This document shows positions 1-9,091 of a stretch of DNA of 64,000 nucleotides, in pieces. The notes beneath the pieces were generated by a model that searched no databases, was not told where the DNA came from, and saw only the letters and a list, made by a program, of their open reading frames with translations. This stretch comes from PHAA01 sp963665865 (GTDB lineage Bacteria; Bacillota; Syntrophomonadia; Syntrophomonadales; Syntrophomonadaceae): contig CAXXWF010000001.1 of assembly GCA_963665865.2 (NCBI GenBank), positions 2,046,001-2,110,000 on the forward strand, read 5' to 3'. The stretch's first letter is position 1; each line of letters starts with the position of its first letter. A program made the position numbers and the translations under genes.

Positions 1-738
1 GGAAACTTGATATTTTAAGTTGAATATTTTCTCGGGCAGAGTCTGATCCCCATAGTGCAGTTGGGCAACTCCTGCTTCTACACTATATATTGACGCTACC
101 TCTTTGTAGTTCAGCATCTTGGCAAAGTTTATTTCGCGAGAACCAGTACCGCCAAAAATAAGCATCATTTCCTGGTTAGCCGAGAATTGCCGTATGATTA
201 CTTCACAGCCGTCGGGAATATTTAATTCGTCCAAATGATCTTTAATATAGTTGCTGTAATCCTGCATTTCCTGGCTTATCAGCAAACAACTGTCTATGCC
301 CATCAACACGCGGCTGTCATTTAAATAGTATCCCATGGTATGCTGGCCCGATTTGCTGCCGGTATGCCACTCCACTTTGTTGCGATAACGCCAGGGATTG
401 TCCATACCCAAAACCGGATTTACCTCAATATCTACTCCACCAATTCTTTTCAGGCTGTCTTTGAGCACCTGTCTTTTGAGCTCCAACTGACGAGGATAGG
501 CAATATGTTGGTAGGCACAGCCGCCACACTTAAAAAAGTAGGGGCAGGGGGGATCGGTTCGGTCAGGCGATACACTCAGCACCTGTTCCAGCTTGGCGCG
601 CTGAAAGTTCTTCTTCTCTTCAATAATCTTTACTTGGACAGTCTCACCAGGAATTGTAAAAGGGATAAAGGTCGCCTTCCCGTCAATTCTGGCAACTCCT
701 TCTCCACTGTGACTTATCCCGTCAACAATGCATTGCAA
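1..738 (-). CDS. rlmD: 23S rRNA (uracil-5-)-methyltransferase, RlmD/RumA family (C-terminal part beyond window)
   Basis: The minus strand is open from 738 to the window edge and encodes 246 residues. Residues 1-60 resemble a TRAM RNA-binding domain. The [4Fe-4S] cysteines of RumA-type enzymes follow: C65, C71 and C74 in CPYFFKCGGC, and a likely fourth at C151. RYRNKVEW near 117-124 is also typical of the family. Family members methylate a uracil in 23S rRNA using S-adenosylmethionine; that Rossmann domain lies outside the window. The start is TTG at 738, placed 7 nt after GGAGG (750-746); no ATG fits. The exact target uracil cannot be told. The plus-strand reading frame over this region is a shadow. 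Confidence 0.88.
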   Translation of the reverse strand, partial: MQCIVDGISHSGEGVARIDGKATFIPFTIPGETVQVKIIEEKKNFQRAKLEQVLSVSPDRTDPPCPYFFKCGGCAYQHIAYPRQLELKRQVLKDSLKRIGGVDIEVNPVLGMDNPWRYRNKVEWHTGSKSGQHTMGYYLNDSRVLMGIDSCLLISQEMQDYSNYIKDHLDELNIPDGCEVIIRQFSANQEMMLIFGGTGSREINFAKMLNYKEVASIYSVEAGVAQLHYGDQTLPEKIFNLKYQVS

Positions 739-783
739 TGATTTTCCTCCTTTAATCGATCGTTGTTAGGATAAGAAAAGGGA

Positions 784-850
784 GACAGAATAACCGTCCC
801 CCTGCTTCCCAACAATGAGTTAAGTTAGTTAGTTAGGTGCCTGGCACCAT
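784..850. repeat. Degenerate palindromic intergenic repeats at the 3' end of iorB
   Basis: Two short repeats lie back to back. One is a degenerate hairpin (GGAGACAG ... CCGTCCCCCTG) of the GGGACA-type family also seen near 50.6, 52.2 and 52.9 kb. The other is the perfect palindrome GGTGCCTGGCACC at 834-846, preceded by AGTTAGTTAGTTAG. The second one reaches into the iorB reading frame and encodes its last residues. Confidence 0.55.
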
Positions 851-1412
851 ACTGGAAAGCTTGTAGGTTAACATCTAGGGCCTTGGCGGGTACGATAGCG
901 CGAATGGCCTTTTCCACTTCTTCTGCCGGCAGTCCAATGGCCTGGCTTAACATCCCTACCAGAACTACATTGGCGGCCTTGATATTGCCACACTTAATGG
1001 CGATATCAGTAGCATCTGCCACTACAGTTTTCTTTACCAAGGCTGCTACTTTTTCATGAATATTGTCCGGGTATTTGGCTTTGCCGCTCATAACCGGCAG
1101 CGGGTTGACCCGTTCGTTATTTATTATTACCATACCATCTGGTTTTAAATAGTTGAGCCAGCGGGCGGCCTCTATTTTTTCAAAAGCTAGTATTATATCA
1201 GCTTCACCTTTGGCAATAATCGGTGAGTAAACTTTGCTTCCGTAGCGAACCTGGGAGACTACACTGCCACCTCTTTGGGCCATGCCGTGAATTTCAGATA
1301 CTTTCACATCATATCCCATCTGCACTGCCACCTGGGCGATGATCCGACTGGTAAGCAAGGTACCCTGACCGCCAACTCCAACTATTAAAACATTAGTTAT
1401 CTTGTCCTGCAT
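825..1412 (-). CDS. iorB: Indolepyruvate:ferredoxin oxidoreductase beta subunit (IorB)
   Basis: This 195-residue protein is the small subunit of the enzyme that oxidatively decarboxylates arylpyruvates (indolepyruvate, phenylpyruvate) to aryl-acetyl-CoA while reducing ferredoxin. It is a gamma-domain pyruvate:ferredoxin oxidoreductase-type protein with the N-terminal VGVGGQGTLL loop and the HGMAQRGG motif. The start is ATG at 1412, preceded by GGAGG; the frame is open for 26 more codons upstream but those overlap iorA. It starts 4 nt after the iorA stop, so the two are translationally linked. The last residues (ARHLTN) are encoded by a short palindromic repeat, so the native C-terminus may have been altered. 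Confidence 0.93.
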   Translation of the reverse strand: MQDKITNVLIVGVGGQGTLLTSRIIAQVAVQMGYDVKVSEIHGMAQRGGSVVSQVRYGSKVYSPIIAKGEADIILAFEKIEAARWLNYLKPDGMVIINNERVNPLPVMSGKAKYPDNIHEKVAALVKKTVVADATDIAIKCGNIKAANVVLVGMLSQAIGLPAEEVEKAIRAIVPAKALDVNLQAFQYGARHLTN

Positions 1413-1416
1413 CAGC

Positions 1417-3162
1417 TTACACCTCCACTTGCTTGATCGCATCAAATTTACATACCTGCTCACATAGCCCGCAAGCCACACAACCTTCATTCATCTGAGC
1501 TTTTTTATCCTCATCAAGGAACGATACTCCGGTGCACCCTACCCTTATGCATAACTTACACCCGGTACATAGTTCCGCATCAACCATTAACTTGTAATCA
1601 AGTTTAGGTTGCCCGGGAAGGAGGGCACAGGGACGTTTACAAATAATTACGGAAGGCTCCCGCCGCGCCAGTTCTTCTTTTAAAGTGGCTTCTAATACAT
1701 CAATCTGCAGCGGATCAACGATCCGCAAATTCTTAACCCCTATAGCCCTTACCATTGCCTCTATATTAAGTTTATTGGTAGGCTTCTTGGTAATGGTTAA
1801 TCCGGTAGCGGGATGATCCTGATGGCCTGTCATGGCCGTAGTGTCATTGTCCAGAATCATAACGGTAGAAGTCCCGCCATTATATACCACATCGATCAGC
1901 CCGGTTATGCCGGAATGAACAAAGGTAGAGTCGCCGATTACCGCCACGGTTTTGCTTGCGAACTCCGGTCCGCGGGCTTTTTCCATGCCCATCGCCGTAC
2001 CGATACTGGCTCCCATACAGATACAGGTATCCATCCCTTCCAGAGGGCTGATGGCGCCCAGAGTATAGCAGCCGATATCACCGGCAACTACTAGACGCAT
2101 TTTACGCAGCACATAAAATACTCCGCGGTGCGGGCATCCAGCACACAACAGCGGTGGCCTAGCCGGGATTTCCTTTTCCAAATTAAACCCTGCCGGTTCA
2201 GCAGCACCGGCTAGTTTCTGTTTGAGATACTCGGCGCTGTATTCACCCAGTAAGGTAAATTGTTCTTTACCAGTAACCTCTATTCCCCATGATTTCACCT
2301 GTTCCTCGATGACTGGTTCCAGTTCTTCAACTACCACTAATTTATCCACCTTAGCAGCAAAGGATTTGATCAGTGCGCGGGGCAACGGATTCACCAGGCC
2401 CAGTTTTAAAACCGATGCATCAGGAAAAGCCTCTTTTACGTATTGATATGGGACTCCGCTGGTTATTATACCCAGGGATGTATCATTTAGTTCAACTCGG
2501 TTTAGCGGCGTAGTTTCCGCATACTCTTCCAACTGCCGCAAGCTTTTCTCAACTTCAATATGTCTGACTCTGGCAAAACCGGGTAACATAACGTATTTAG
2601 AAGCATTTTTCTTATATGGCTTTAATGGAACTTCCTGCTTCTCCCCTATTTCAACCATGGTTTGCGAATGGGCCAGCCGCATGGTTATTCTGAGCATTAC
2701 CATGGTGTCAAACTGTTCACTGATATCAAAAGCCAGCTTGGTATAGTCCAGGGCCTCCTGACTATCGGAAGGCTCAATGACCGGCATTTTGGCAAAGCGC
2801 CCATAACCACGGTTGTCCTGTTCATTCTGAGAGGAGTGCAGGCCAGGGTCATCAGCAGATACGATGACCAGTCCCCCGTTAACTCCCATATAGGAAAAAG
2901 AATAGAGCGGATCGGCAGCCACGTTGACTCCAACATGCTTCATAGCTACCAGAGTGCGGGCCCCGGCAATTGATGCCCCCGCCCCCACCTCCAGGGCTAC
3001 CTTTTCGTTGGGTGACCATTCCGCATAAACATCTGGATATTCAGAGATGCTGTTTACTATTTCAGTACTGGGAGTACCTGGATAAGCGGTTGCTACTGTT
3101 GCCCCGGCCTCGTAAGCCCCCCGGGCAATGGCGGCATTACCCATCATAAGTTTTTTCATCAA
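1417..3162 (-). CDS. iorA: Indolepyruvate:ferredoxin oxidoreductase alpha subunit (IorA)
   Basis: The 581-residue large subunit has the usual order: a pyrimidine-binding domain (GTPSTEIVN near residue 30), a middle domain, CAGCPHRG near 342, the thiamine-diphosphate domain (GDIGCYTLG near 357 and GDSTFVHSG near 405), and two C-terminal ferredoxin-type clusters (CTGCKLC near 534 and CVACGLC near 560). Length is normal for the family. It acts in the cytoplasm with IorB. The downstream aminotransferase and phenylacetate-CoA ligase homologues suggest use in aromatic amino-acid fermentation; this is inferred from context. Confidence 0.95.
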   Translation of the reverse strand: MMKKLMMGNAAIARGAYEAGATVATAYPGTPSTEIVNSISEYPDVYAEWSPNEKVALEVGAGASIAGARTLVAMKHVGVNVAADPLYSFSYMGVNGGLVIVSADDPGLHSSQNEQDNRGYGRFAKMPVIEPSDSQEALDYTKLAFDISEQFDTMVMLRITMRLAHSQTMVEIGEKQEVPLKPYKKNASKYVMLPGFARVRHIEVEKSLRQLEEYAETTPLNRVELNDTSLGIITSGVPYQYVKEAFPDASVLKLGLVNPLPRALIKSFAAKVDKLVVVEELEPVIEEQVKSWGIEVTGKEQFTLLGEYSAEYLKQKLAGAAEPAGFNLEKEIPARPPLLCAGCPHRGVFYVLRKMRLVVAGDIGCYTLGAISPLEGMDTCICMGASIGTAMGMEKARGPEFASKTVAVIGDSTFVHSGITGLIDVVYNGGTSTVMILDNDTTAMTGHQDHPATGLTITKKPTNKLNIEAMVRAIGVKNLRIVDPLQIDVLEATLKEELARREPSVIICKRPCALLPGQPKLDYKLMVDAELCTGCKLCIRVGCTGVSFLDEDKKAQMNEGCVACGLCEQVCKFDAIKQVEV

Positions 3163-3174
3163 AATCCTCCATTT

Positions 3175-3714
3175 CTAAGATCGATGTTTATTGCGATGCC
3201 ATTCACTAATTGACTCACTCAACAGTTGGGCCATATGATAAACGAGTGCCAATCCCTGGGTTTTGTTTCTCCGGGCTCCCCAGTGGTTAACTCTGAGATC
3301 TACGACCCCGGTTATAGAAAATTGGCCAACGGACGGCAGGTTTTTTGCAAAAGCCTTGCCTGGTACCAGACCACCCGGTCGCAATTGTATCGAACCTATT
3401 TCCTCTTCGTCACCTACCGATGCATCAATAGCAATCATTATTTTGCCAATATGAGCCTGCCGTGTTTCTTTTAGGCCCTGCAGCAGGTTCTGCGCATGCA
3501 ACGGCTGTTCCAGGGTTCCATATATCGGCAGATCAGGTGCCTTGGTGTGCAGCATCGTCCCCGTCAGAGGTCCGAAACAATCCAGGATATGCCGGTCAGA
3601 ACCAATACAGACAAAAATTGGATCTGGTTCTATATCATCCAATAAGGAACAAAGAGCATGGAGCAGTAAACCCCGTGCCTCTTTATCCTCATAATGTATT
3701 TTCACAGTATCCAT
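3175..3714 (-). CDS. yyaC: YyaC-like putative sporulation protein (DUF1256)
   Basis: This 179-residue protein matches the YyaC/DUF1256 family, which is related in fold to the germination protease GPR and is found in endospore formers. Visible family features are CIGSDRHILDCFGPLTG near residues 36-52, YGTLEQPLHAQN near 65-76, AIDASVGD near 97-104, and the glycine-rich PGGLVPGKAF. The biochemical role of the family is not established. It ends 12 nt before iorA and begins 8 nt after hisC, so it is probably cotranscribed with them although the functions look unrelated. Its presence supports a spore-forming host. Confidence 0.8.
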   Translation of the reverse strand: MDTVKIHYEDKEARGLLLHALCSLLDDIEPDPIFVCIGSDRHILDCFGPLTGTMLHTKAPDLPIYGTLEQPLHAQNLLQGLKETRQAHIGKIMIAIDASVGDEEEIGSIQLRPGGLVPGKAFAKNLPSVGQFSITGVVDLRVNHWGARRNKTQGLALVYHMAQLLSESISEWHRNKHRS

Positions 3715-3722
3715 GGCCCTAC

Positions 3723-4823
3723 CTAAATAAGAACCTGTTGCAGAGAATCAATAAAGCGCTCGTTTTCTGACTGCGAGCCAATTGTAACCCGAATAAAGTT
3801 GGGATGTCCAAAGATATCCCCAGTGCGGACTATTACCCCCAAGCGCAACATAGCTTGGAAAACTTCCTGACTGTTTTTGCCAGTATCCAGGAAGATGAAG
3901 TTCGCTTCGGTCGGCACATATTCTATACCCATTTTCTCTAGTTCGTTGTAGAGATATTTTTTCCCATCAGAATTCACCTTCTGACTGTGCTCTACATGCT
4001 CACTATCATCAATAGCAGCCAATGCTGCTACTTGGGCCAACATATTAACGTTAAACGGTTCAGTTATCATTTCCACCGCCTGAGCAATTGCAGGCAGGGT
4101 TAAAGCATAGCCAACCCGCAAAGCGGCCAGTCCATATATCTTGGAGAAGGTCCGCAAAACAATGGCGTTACGGCCGGCTTTGACATATTTCACACCACTG
4201 ATAAAATCGGGGCTTTCCACATACTCGCTGTAGGCTTCATCAAAAACCACGAGAACATCATCAGGGACCTTCGCCATAAAGCTCTCAATGGCGGCAGCGC
4301 CAACAATGGTACCGGTCGGATTGTTGGGATTGCATATATAGACCATTTTGGTCCTATCGGTTATGGCCGCCAGCAAAGAGTCCAAATCATGGGCAAAATC
4401 AACCAGCGGTACTTCGATACATTCTCCCCCCATAATCTTGGCGGTAAATTCGTATTCGGAGAAAGATGGCTGCGCAAATATTATCTGATCGCCCCGATTG
4501 AGAAAGGTGGCCGATAACAACATCAATATTTCATCCGACCCATTGCCGATCAAAATGCCATTGGCTGAGATCCCGGTGATAGCCGCCAGTCGTGTTTTCA
4601 GATTAAAGCAGTTGGCATCCGGATAAAGATGCATCACCCCTAAACTTTGCCTGACTGCCTCTATAGCCTTCGGTGAAGAACCCAGAGGGTTTTCATTGGA
4701 AGCCATCTTAATGATGTCCTCCAGACCCAGTTCCCGCTTTACCTCTTCAATGGGTTTGCCGGGCACATAGGGTTTGAGGGTGAATACTTCTGGTCTGGCT
4801 TTATCCTTAACAAAATTATTCAT
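3723..4823 (-). CDS. hisC: Histidinol-phosphate/aromatic aminotransferase (HisC family)
   Basis: This 366-residue PLP enzyme of aminotransferase fold type I has the HisC hallmarks: LASNENP-like MASNENPLG near residue 40, CNPNNPTGT near 165, FDEAYSEY, and the PLP-binding lysine in FSKIYGLAALRVGY near 226. HisC proteins transaminate histidinol phosphate, and many also use aromatic amino acids. No other histidine genes are nearby; the neighbours are iorAB and paaK. An aromatic aminotransferase feeding IorAB is therefore at least as likely as a histidine-biosynthesis role. The start is ATG at 4823, 22 nt after the paaK frame ends. Confidence 0.85.
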   Translation of the reverse strand: MNNFVKDKARPEVFTLKPYVPGKPIEEVKRELGLEDIIKMASNENPLGSSPKAIEAVRQSLGVMHLYPDANCFNLKTRLAAITGISANGILIGNGSDEILMLLSATFLNRGDQIIFAQPSFSEYEFTAKIMGGECIEVPLVDFAHDLDSLLAAITDRTKMVYICNPNNPTGTIVGAAAIESFMAKVPDDVLVVFDEAYSEYVESPDFISGVKYVKAGRNAIVLRTFSKIYGLAALRVGYALTLPAIAQAVEMITEPFNVNMLAQVAALAAIDDSEHVEHSQKVNSDGKKYLYNELEKMGIEYVPTEANFIFLDTGKNSQEVFQAMLRLGVIVRTGDIFGHPNFIRVTIGSQSENERFIDSLQQVLI

Positions 4824-4844
4824 CTTTCAAAACTCCCATCCACT

Positions 4845-6149
4845 TTATTTGTCTCTCATATCTATTACTCTTATCGCTTTACCCGCTGATCTCTCAATGC
4901 TAAAGGGCTCCACTAATCTTACTTTGGGGGTCAAGGATAAGGTTTTATGCAGCTTTTGTTTAAGCTTTTGTTCAATGGCCTCCAGATGTCCATATTTGTC
5001 AGTAAAGGCATTTTCCGAAAGTTCCACCCTGATTTCCAGATCTTCTAAAAATCCTTTATTATAGCGGATAATTTGGTAATGAGGCGCTAGTTCCTCCATA
5101 TCTACCAGAACGCTTTCAATCTGGGAGGGGAAGACGTTTACACCTCGAATAACCATCATGTCATCACTCCGCCCGGTTATTTTACTCAACCGAACCGTTG
5201 TACGCCCACAATCGCAAGGCTCATAATTCAAAGAAGAAATGTCCTTGGTGCGATATCTGACCACCGGTATTGCCTCACGACTTAAGCTGGTGATTACTAC
5301 TTCCCCAAGTTCCCCAGGGGATACCGGCTGCAATGTTTCGGGATTAACAATTTCTACAATATAGTGATCTTCCGCCACATGCTGACCGCAAATCAGCTCA
5401 CATTCTCCAGAAAAACCAGGCCCGCCTAATTCGCTAAGTCCATAATTATCGGTGGCTAACATGCCCCAACGTTTTTCAATTTCCCGACGATATTCCTCAG
5501 AAAAGGATTCCCCGCCAAAAAGCCCGACCCTTACCTTTAAATCGGTACGAGGATCTATTCCTAGCTTCACAGCCACTTCAGCCAGGTGCAAAGCATAGGT
5601 CGGAGTGCTGACCAGAACCGTCGTGCCAAAATCCTTCATGACCATGAGTTGTTTTTCCGAATTACCACCAGAGATGGGAATAACCGCAGCCCCAACCCTC
5701 TCCATACCGTATTGCAGTCCATGCGCACCGGTAAATAAGCCATAGCCAAAAGCTATTTGCGTAACATCCGAGGAATTGACCCCGGTCATGGTGATCATAC
5801 GGGCCAGAATTTCTGTCCAATTTTCCAAATCATTGCGGGTGCAGCCAACCACGGTTAATTTGCCGGTAGTTCCCGAAGATGCATGGATACGTACCACCTC
5901 ATCCATCGGTACTACGAACATGCCATAAGGATAGCCTTCCCGGAAGTTGTCTTTAGTCGTCAGGGGCAGCTTGCTCAAGTCACTTATTGATTTAAGGTCG
6001 TCGGGTTTAAAACCGATCTCATCAAATTTCCTTTTATAAAGGGGGGAACGATCATAGGCATATTTCAAGCTCTTTTTGAGCTTACGGAGCTGCAAGGCAT
6101 CCATTTCCTCCCGCGGCATACACTCCATCGCTTTATTCCATATTTGCAT
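4845..6149 (-). CDS. paaK: Phenylacetate-CoA ligase (AMP-forming)
   Basis: A 434-residue adenylate-forming enzyme of the PaaK family. The phosphate-binding loop HASSGTTGKLTVVG is near residues 86-100, YGLSELGGPG near 235, and the hinge and C-terminal region GRSDDMMVIRGVNVFPSQIE near 330-350. Such enzymes interconvert aryl acetate and aryl-acetyl-CoA with ATP/AMP. Next to iorAB the reverse direction (using aryl-acetyl-CoA made by IorAB to conserve energy) is plausible, as in archaeal and bacterial amino-acid fermenters, but this direction is inference. It is the first gene of the paaK-hisC-yyaC-iorAB run. Confidence 0.92.
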   Translation of the reverse strand: MQIWNKAMECMPREEMDALQLRKLKKSLKYAYDRSPLYKRKFDEIGFKPDDLKSISDLSKLPLTTKDNFREGYPYGMFVVPMDEVVRIHASSGTTGKLTVVGCTRNDLENWTEILARMITMTGVNSSDVTQIAFGYGLFTGAHGLQYGMERVGAAVIPISGGNSEKQLMVMKDFGTTVLVSTPTYALHLAEVAVKLGIDPRTDLKVRVGLFGGESFSEEYRREIEKRWGMLATDNYGLSELGGPGFSGECELICGQHVAEDHYIVEIVNPETLQPVSPGELGEVVITSLSREAIPVVRYRTKDISSLNYEPCDCGRTTVRLSKITGRSDDMMVIRGVNVFPSQIESVLVDMEELAPHYQIIRYNKGFLEDLEIRVELSENAFTDKYGHLEAIEQKLKQKLHKTLSLTPKVRLVEPFSIERSAGKAIRVIDMRDK

Positions 6150-6188
6150 AATAATTCTCTCCTATCCTACTGTTCTACACGCCAATGA

Positions 6189-6515
6189 TTAGCGTTCTCT
6201 TAAGTTTTTATTATACCGCAACAAGTCACGAATAGTCTCTATATTTCTTTGCTCTGAGTCGAAATTGGTATAATCGATATTAAGCAGGGTAGCTTTGATA
6301 ATATCATCGATCTCGGAATCGACGGGGCCTGATTTCCATTCCTTTAGTAAGCCGATTAGGCCATGGTCATTCTTCCCCATTACCGTTAGATCAAGAATAG
6401 AGAGCAGGCAATGCATCTCTTCCTTGTTCAACTTTTCGTTCTGCATATGCAGGTTGAAAATTAAGCCGGCAACACCATCATATATTTTTTTGCGATTGTG
6501 ATCAGCTGCTGCCAT
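6189..6515 (-). CDS. Small hypothetical protein coupled to the DnaB-like helicase
   Basis: A 108-residue protein with no family I recognise. It is mostly predicted helical and charged, with no membrane segment, signal peptide or cysteine pattern. Its ATG shares one base with the stop of the upstream helicase gene (TAATG), so it is translationally coupled to it. It could be a helicase partner or loader, but nothing in the sequence proves this. Confidence 0.7.
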   Translation of the reverse strand: MAAADHNRKKIYDGVAGLIFNLHMQNEKLNKEEMHCLLSILDLTVMGKNDHGLIGLLKEWKSGPVDSEIDDIIKATLLNIDYTNFDSEQRNIETIRDLLRYNKNLRER

Positions 6516-7876
6516 TATATCGATACCCTTTTTACATCATTCATGGTTTGGCGCTGCAGGTCGAAATGGATGGGAATGCGAATGCCCATCTGCCCATCGC
6601 GGTTCTTATCGATAAATATGGCGTAATTCGGCATTACATCAAATTTCTTTAATTCTTCACTTTCTTCCTGTTCCTCTTTGGAGATAGGACTGAGTTTCAG
6701 CATCAAGTCACACTCATTTTTCATGCGTTTGGCTCCCTGTAAGGTGCCATCGGGATTCAACTGCACCAGGCACATTACCACAATCTGGAGATTCTGGGCC
6801 AGCATCTTCTGGGTTTTGACGATCTGTTCCAAGACCTGCCATTCCTGCAAACGCGGGTCCTGTTTATCCATGCGCCCAACATAATCTATTATCATCATAT
6901 CGATATGCTTCTGAGCTTTGAACTTGCGGGCTATAGAAACAGTCTTTTCTGGCGTTAAATTGGGGCAGGGATATGAATAAAATCCGCTTTCCCCCAATTT
7001 CGAATAGCCTTTTAATATCTCTGATAATTCCGATTCATTAATTTCGCCGCTGCGCACTCTTTCATGCTCAATGCCTGATAGTATGGAGCCAAAGCGCAGG
7101 GCTATCTGCTGCCTGCTCATTTCGGTATTGAGATAGAGAATAGTATTTTTAGACTTAATGGCAATTGCATTTGCGGTATGCAGAGCAAATGAGGTCTTGC
7201 CATGTCCAGTCTGGGCACCCAGGATTATTAAGTCCCCTGGTTTATAACCCAGAGTCACTTTATTCAGATTATAGAAACCGGTGGGCAGCCCATCCAGCGG
7301 AATAACCCCATGATGGCGTTCCTTGATGTCCTTATAGCGTAAAAAACGGCGTTCTACTTCATCATAGCCCAGTTTGGCAAGTTCATCAGGATTGTCAACA
7401 TGATCGTCCATTTCCAGAGCGGTTAGATTAGTGAGCTCTTCTTCGGCCGACATCAAAATCTGTTCTACATCCTGATCTATCTCTTCGTTTAAGACCTGAT
7501 AACTTCTTCGCAAAAATCCCTCAAATTTACGCAGGCGGCTTTTGTCGCGCACCTTTTGCATCCAGAATTTTATGTTGCCGTCATATATATAATGCTCAGC
7601 AATATAGCGCAAGTCGTCTATATCGCGGGTATTGGTAAGCATCCCCAGATTATGGGCTTCTTTAATCAATTCTACATAGGTCGGTCTTATCTCTCTTTCA
7701 TACAGACTGCTGGTAAGTTCAAAAACCGTGGCATGCTGGGGTGAATAGAAATCAGAAGACAGCAAAGAATTACATGCTTCTATGCACGCCTCCTCCGAAT
7801 GCAGCATTGAAGACAGAACCCGTCGCTCGCTTTCCAGATCAATTAGATGTGGTTTTAAATCCATTTCTTCCAGCAC
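6515..7876 (-). CDS. Divergent DnaB-like replicative helicase
   Basis: A 453-residue RecA-type helicase of the DnaB family. Residues 1-130 resemble the DnaB N-terminal helical domain (ESERRVLSSML near 14-24). The motor domain has Walker A GAQTGHGKTSFA near 220, a T-E-M-S motif (LNTEMSRQQIALR) after it, and Walker B MMIIDYVGRM near 328. The C-terminal arm is unusual: the canonical motif around SDLRxSG is replaced by LQGAKRMKNECDLML. It lies between a DnaD-like gene and a small coupled gene, a phage- or plasmid-like arrangement. It may be an accessory rather than the main chromosomal helicase; no ribosomal-protein L9 gene, the usual dnaB neighbour, is present. Confidence 0.85.
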   Translation of the reverse strand: MLEEMDLKPHLIDLESERRVLSSMLHSEEACIEACNSLLSSDFYSPQHATVFELTSSLYEREIRPTYVELIKEAHNLGMLTNTRDIDDLRYIAEHYIYDGNIKFWMQKVRDKSRLRKFEGFLRRSYQVLNEEIDQDVEQILMSAEEELTNLTALEMDDHVDNPDELAKLGYDEVERRFLRYKDIKERHHGVIPLDGLPTGFYNLNKVTLGYKPGDLIILGAQTGHGKTSFALHTANAIAIKSKNTILYLNTEMSRQQIALRFGSILSGIEHERVRSGEINESELSEILKGYSKLGESGFYSYPCPNLTPEKTVSIARKFKAQKHIDMMIIDYVGRMDKQDPRLQEWQVLEQIVKTQKMLAQNLQIVVMCLVQLNPDGTLQGAKRMKNECDLMLKLSPISKEEQEESEELKKFDVMPNYAIFIDKNRDGQMGIRIPIHFDLQRQTMNDVKRVSI

Positions 7877-7901
7877 TAAATACTCTCCTTAATAGAAATG
7901 C

Positions 7902-7918
7902 CAGGGTTACCCCTGGCC
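7902..7918. other. Short hairpin between dnaD-like and dnaB-like genes
   Basis: GCCAGGGTTACCCCTGGC-type inverted repeat in the 48-nt gap between the DnaD-like stop and the helicase start. In the minus direction it is followed only by a weak T-rich stretch, so it may be a partial attenuator rather than a full terminator. Confidence 0.4.
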
Positions 7919-7924
7919 TTTATT

Positions 7925-9091
7925 TTATACTTTACTTTTTAAATCGGCTAGTACTTCAGGTGGCACATAAAATTCATATTCGGCAGCATTAAGTTTGCCA
8001 TTGGCATTTTTGGCCATCGGGTTCACAGCTTTCCCCGTCTTCGCTCGGTTTTTAAAAGCGGCAATCTCTTTTTCAACATCATTCAAGGTCCTGATTTCTT
8101 TGGTCATCCAGTTGTTTAAAACGCTGTCTATGTATTCCATCCCGCCATTTTTGGTGCGCTGACACATAAGTTCCCCGGCCTTCATAATCAACTGATGCGA
8201 GAATCCCCAATCATAGCGCCATTTATTGTAGACCTTCCGACGAGCTTCCGCACTCATATCCAGCCCGGTGAAATTTCCAAATTCAGCTGCGTCGGGGTCA
8301 AATTGATTGCGGGTAATGTTTTTTTCGTGATCAACATAGTTCTTGAAGTAAACTTCGAGACCGTCTAAATTATTTATCGAGTAGTCCCTTAAATCCTTTG
8401 CAATTTTGGTAATATCACGCGGATTCGTAATTTTGCGTTCAAAAGCCAGCTCCAGCATACAGAGCAGAAATTCCGGAGTAAATCCGAATTCAATTAACCA
8501 CTTGCTAAGTTCAGTTTCCATTTTCACACTCAGCAGGTTACCCGTTTTCTTAGCAATGAAGTCAGCCACTCGCTTATAATTCATATCTGCCGGAGTAAAA
8601 TGGTTCGAGGCTATAAGTGTTCGTCCGTCACCCAGCTTCTGCTCCAATTCTTCAATCCTGGCCTTGTACTCCTCCAGTAGTCTATCCGGTTTACTATCCA
8701 CCTGGGTCGATTGCGGCACCGGAGTGATTTCAGGATGATCACGCCCCACCATTTGTTGCAGCTTAATCATTAAGGGTTCGAGCCGTACAATCTTTTCTGT
8801 AAATGATTTGGTTTTACCCTCAATAAGTTCGATAATTTCCTGTTTGGAAAGCTTTTGCAGCTTGCGCGATAACTTTTGGGTCGTTAATGTTGAACAACTA
8901 TGTAAAATCTGCCCCGTGCTCACCCCTGATCGATGGACGGGCTTAGTATTTTCAAACGCATGGAAGATAGCCGCCAATATACCAATATCCTCTATGTCTA
9001 GATTTAGTTCATCAGCATAGAAAAAAACTGCACTTGGTAAATGGACATATCCCCAACGAAATAGTTCAAGTGATGTAGTTCGATGCTGCAT
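7925..9091 (-). CDS. DnaD-like replication initiation protein
   Basis: A 388-residue protein. Residues 1-95 look like a winged-helix N-terminal domain (FRWGYVHLPSAVFFY, then DIGILAAIFHAFE). A coiled-coil stretch lies near 130-160 (LLEEYKARIEELEQKLGDG). Residues about 175-255 match the DnaD/DnaB_2 domain, which includes the FTPEFLLCMLELAFER helix. DnaD proteins help load DnaB helicase at origins, which fits the DnaB-like gene 48 nt downstream. The C-terminal segment (about 280-388) is not assigned. Start is ATG at 9091. The small frame overlapping its start is a shadow. Confidence 0.78.
   Translation of the reverse strand: MQHRTTSLELFRWGYVHLPSAVFFYADELNLDIEDIGILAAIFHAFENTKPVHRSGVSTGQILHSCSTLTTQKLSRKLQKLSKQEIIELIEGKTKSFTEKIVRLEPLMIKLQQMVGRDHPEITPVPQSTQVDSKPDRLLEEYKARIEELEQKLGDGRTLIASNHFTPADMNYKRVADFIAKKTGNLLSVKMETELSKWLIEFGFTPEFLLCMLELAFERKITNPRDITKIAKDLRDYSINNLDGLEVYFKNYVDHEKNITRNQFDPDAAEFGNFTGLDMSAEARRKVYNKWRYDWGFSHQLIMKAGELMCQRTKNGGMEYIDSVLNNWMTKEIRTLNDVEKEIAAFKNRAKTGKAVNPMAKNANGKLNAAEYEFYVPPEVLADLKSKV

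Noticed and set aside
340..741. Plus-strand 133-codon frame over the first kilobase
   Set aside because: It lies opposite a well-conserved methyltransferase frame with Fe-S cysteines and has no recognisable family features.
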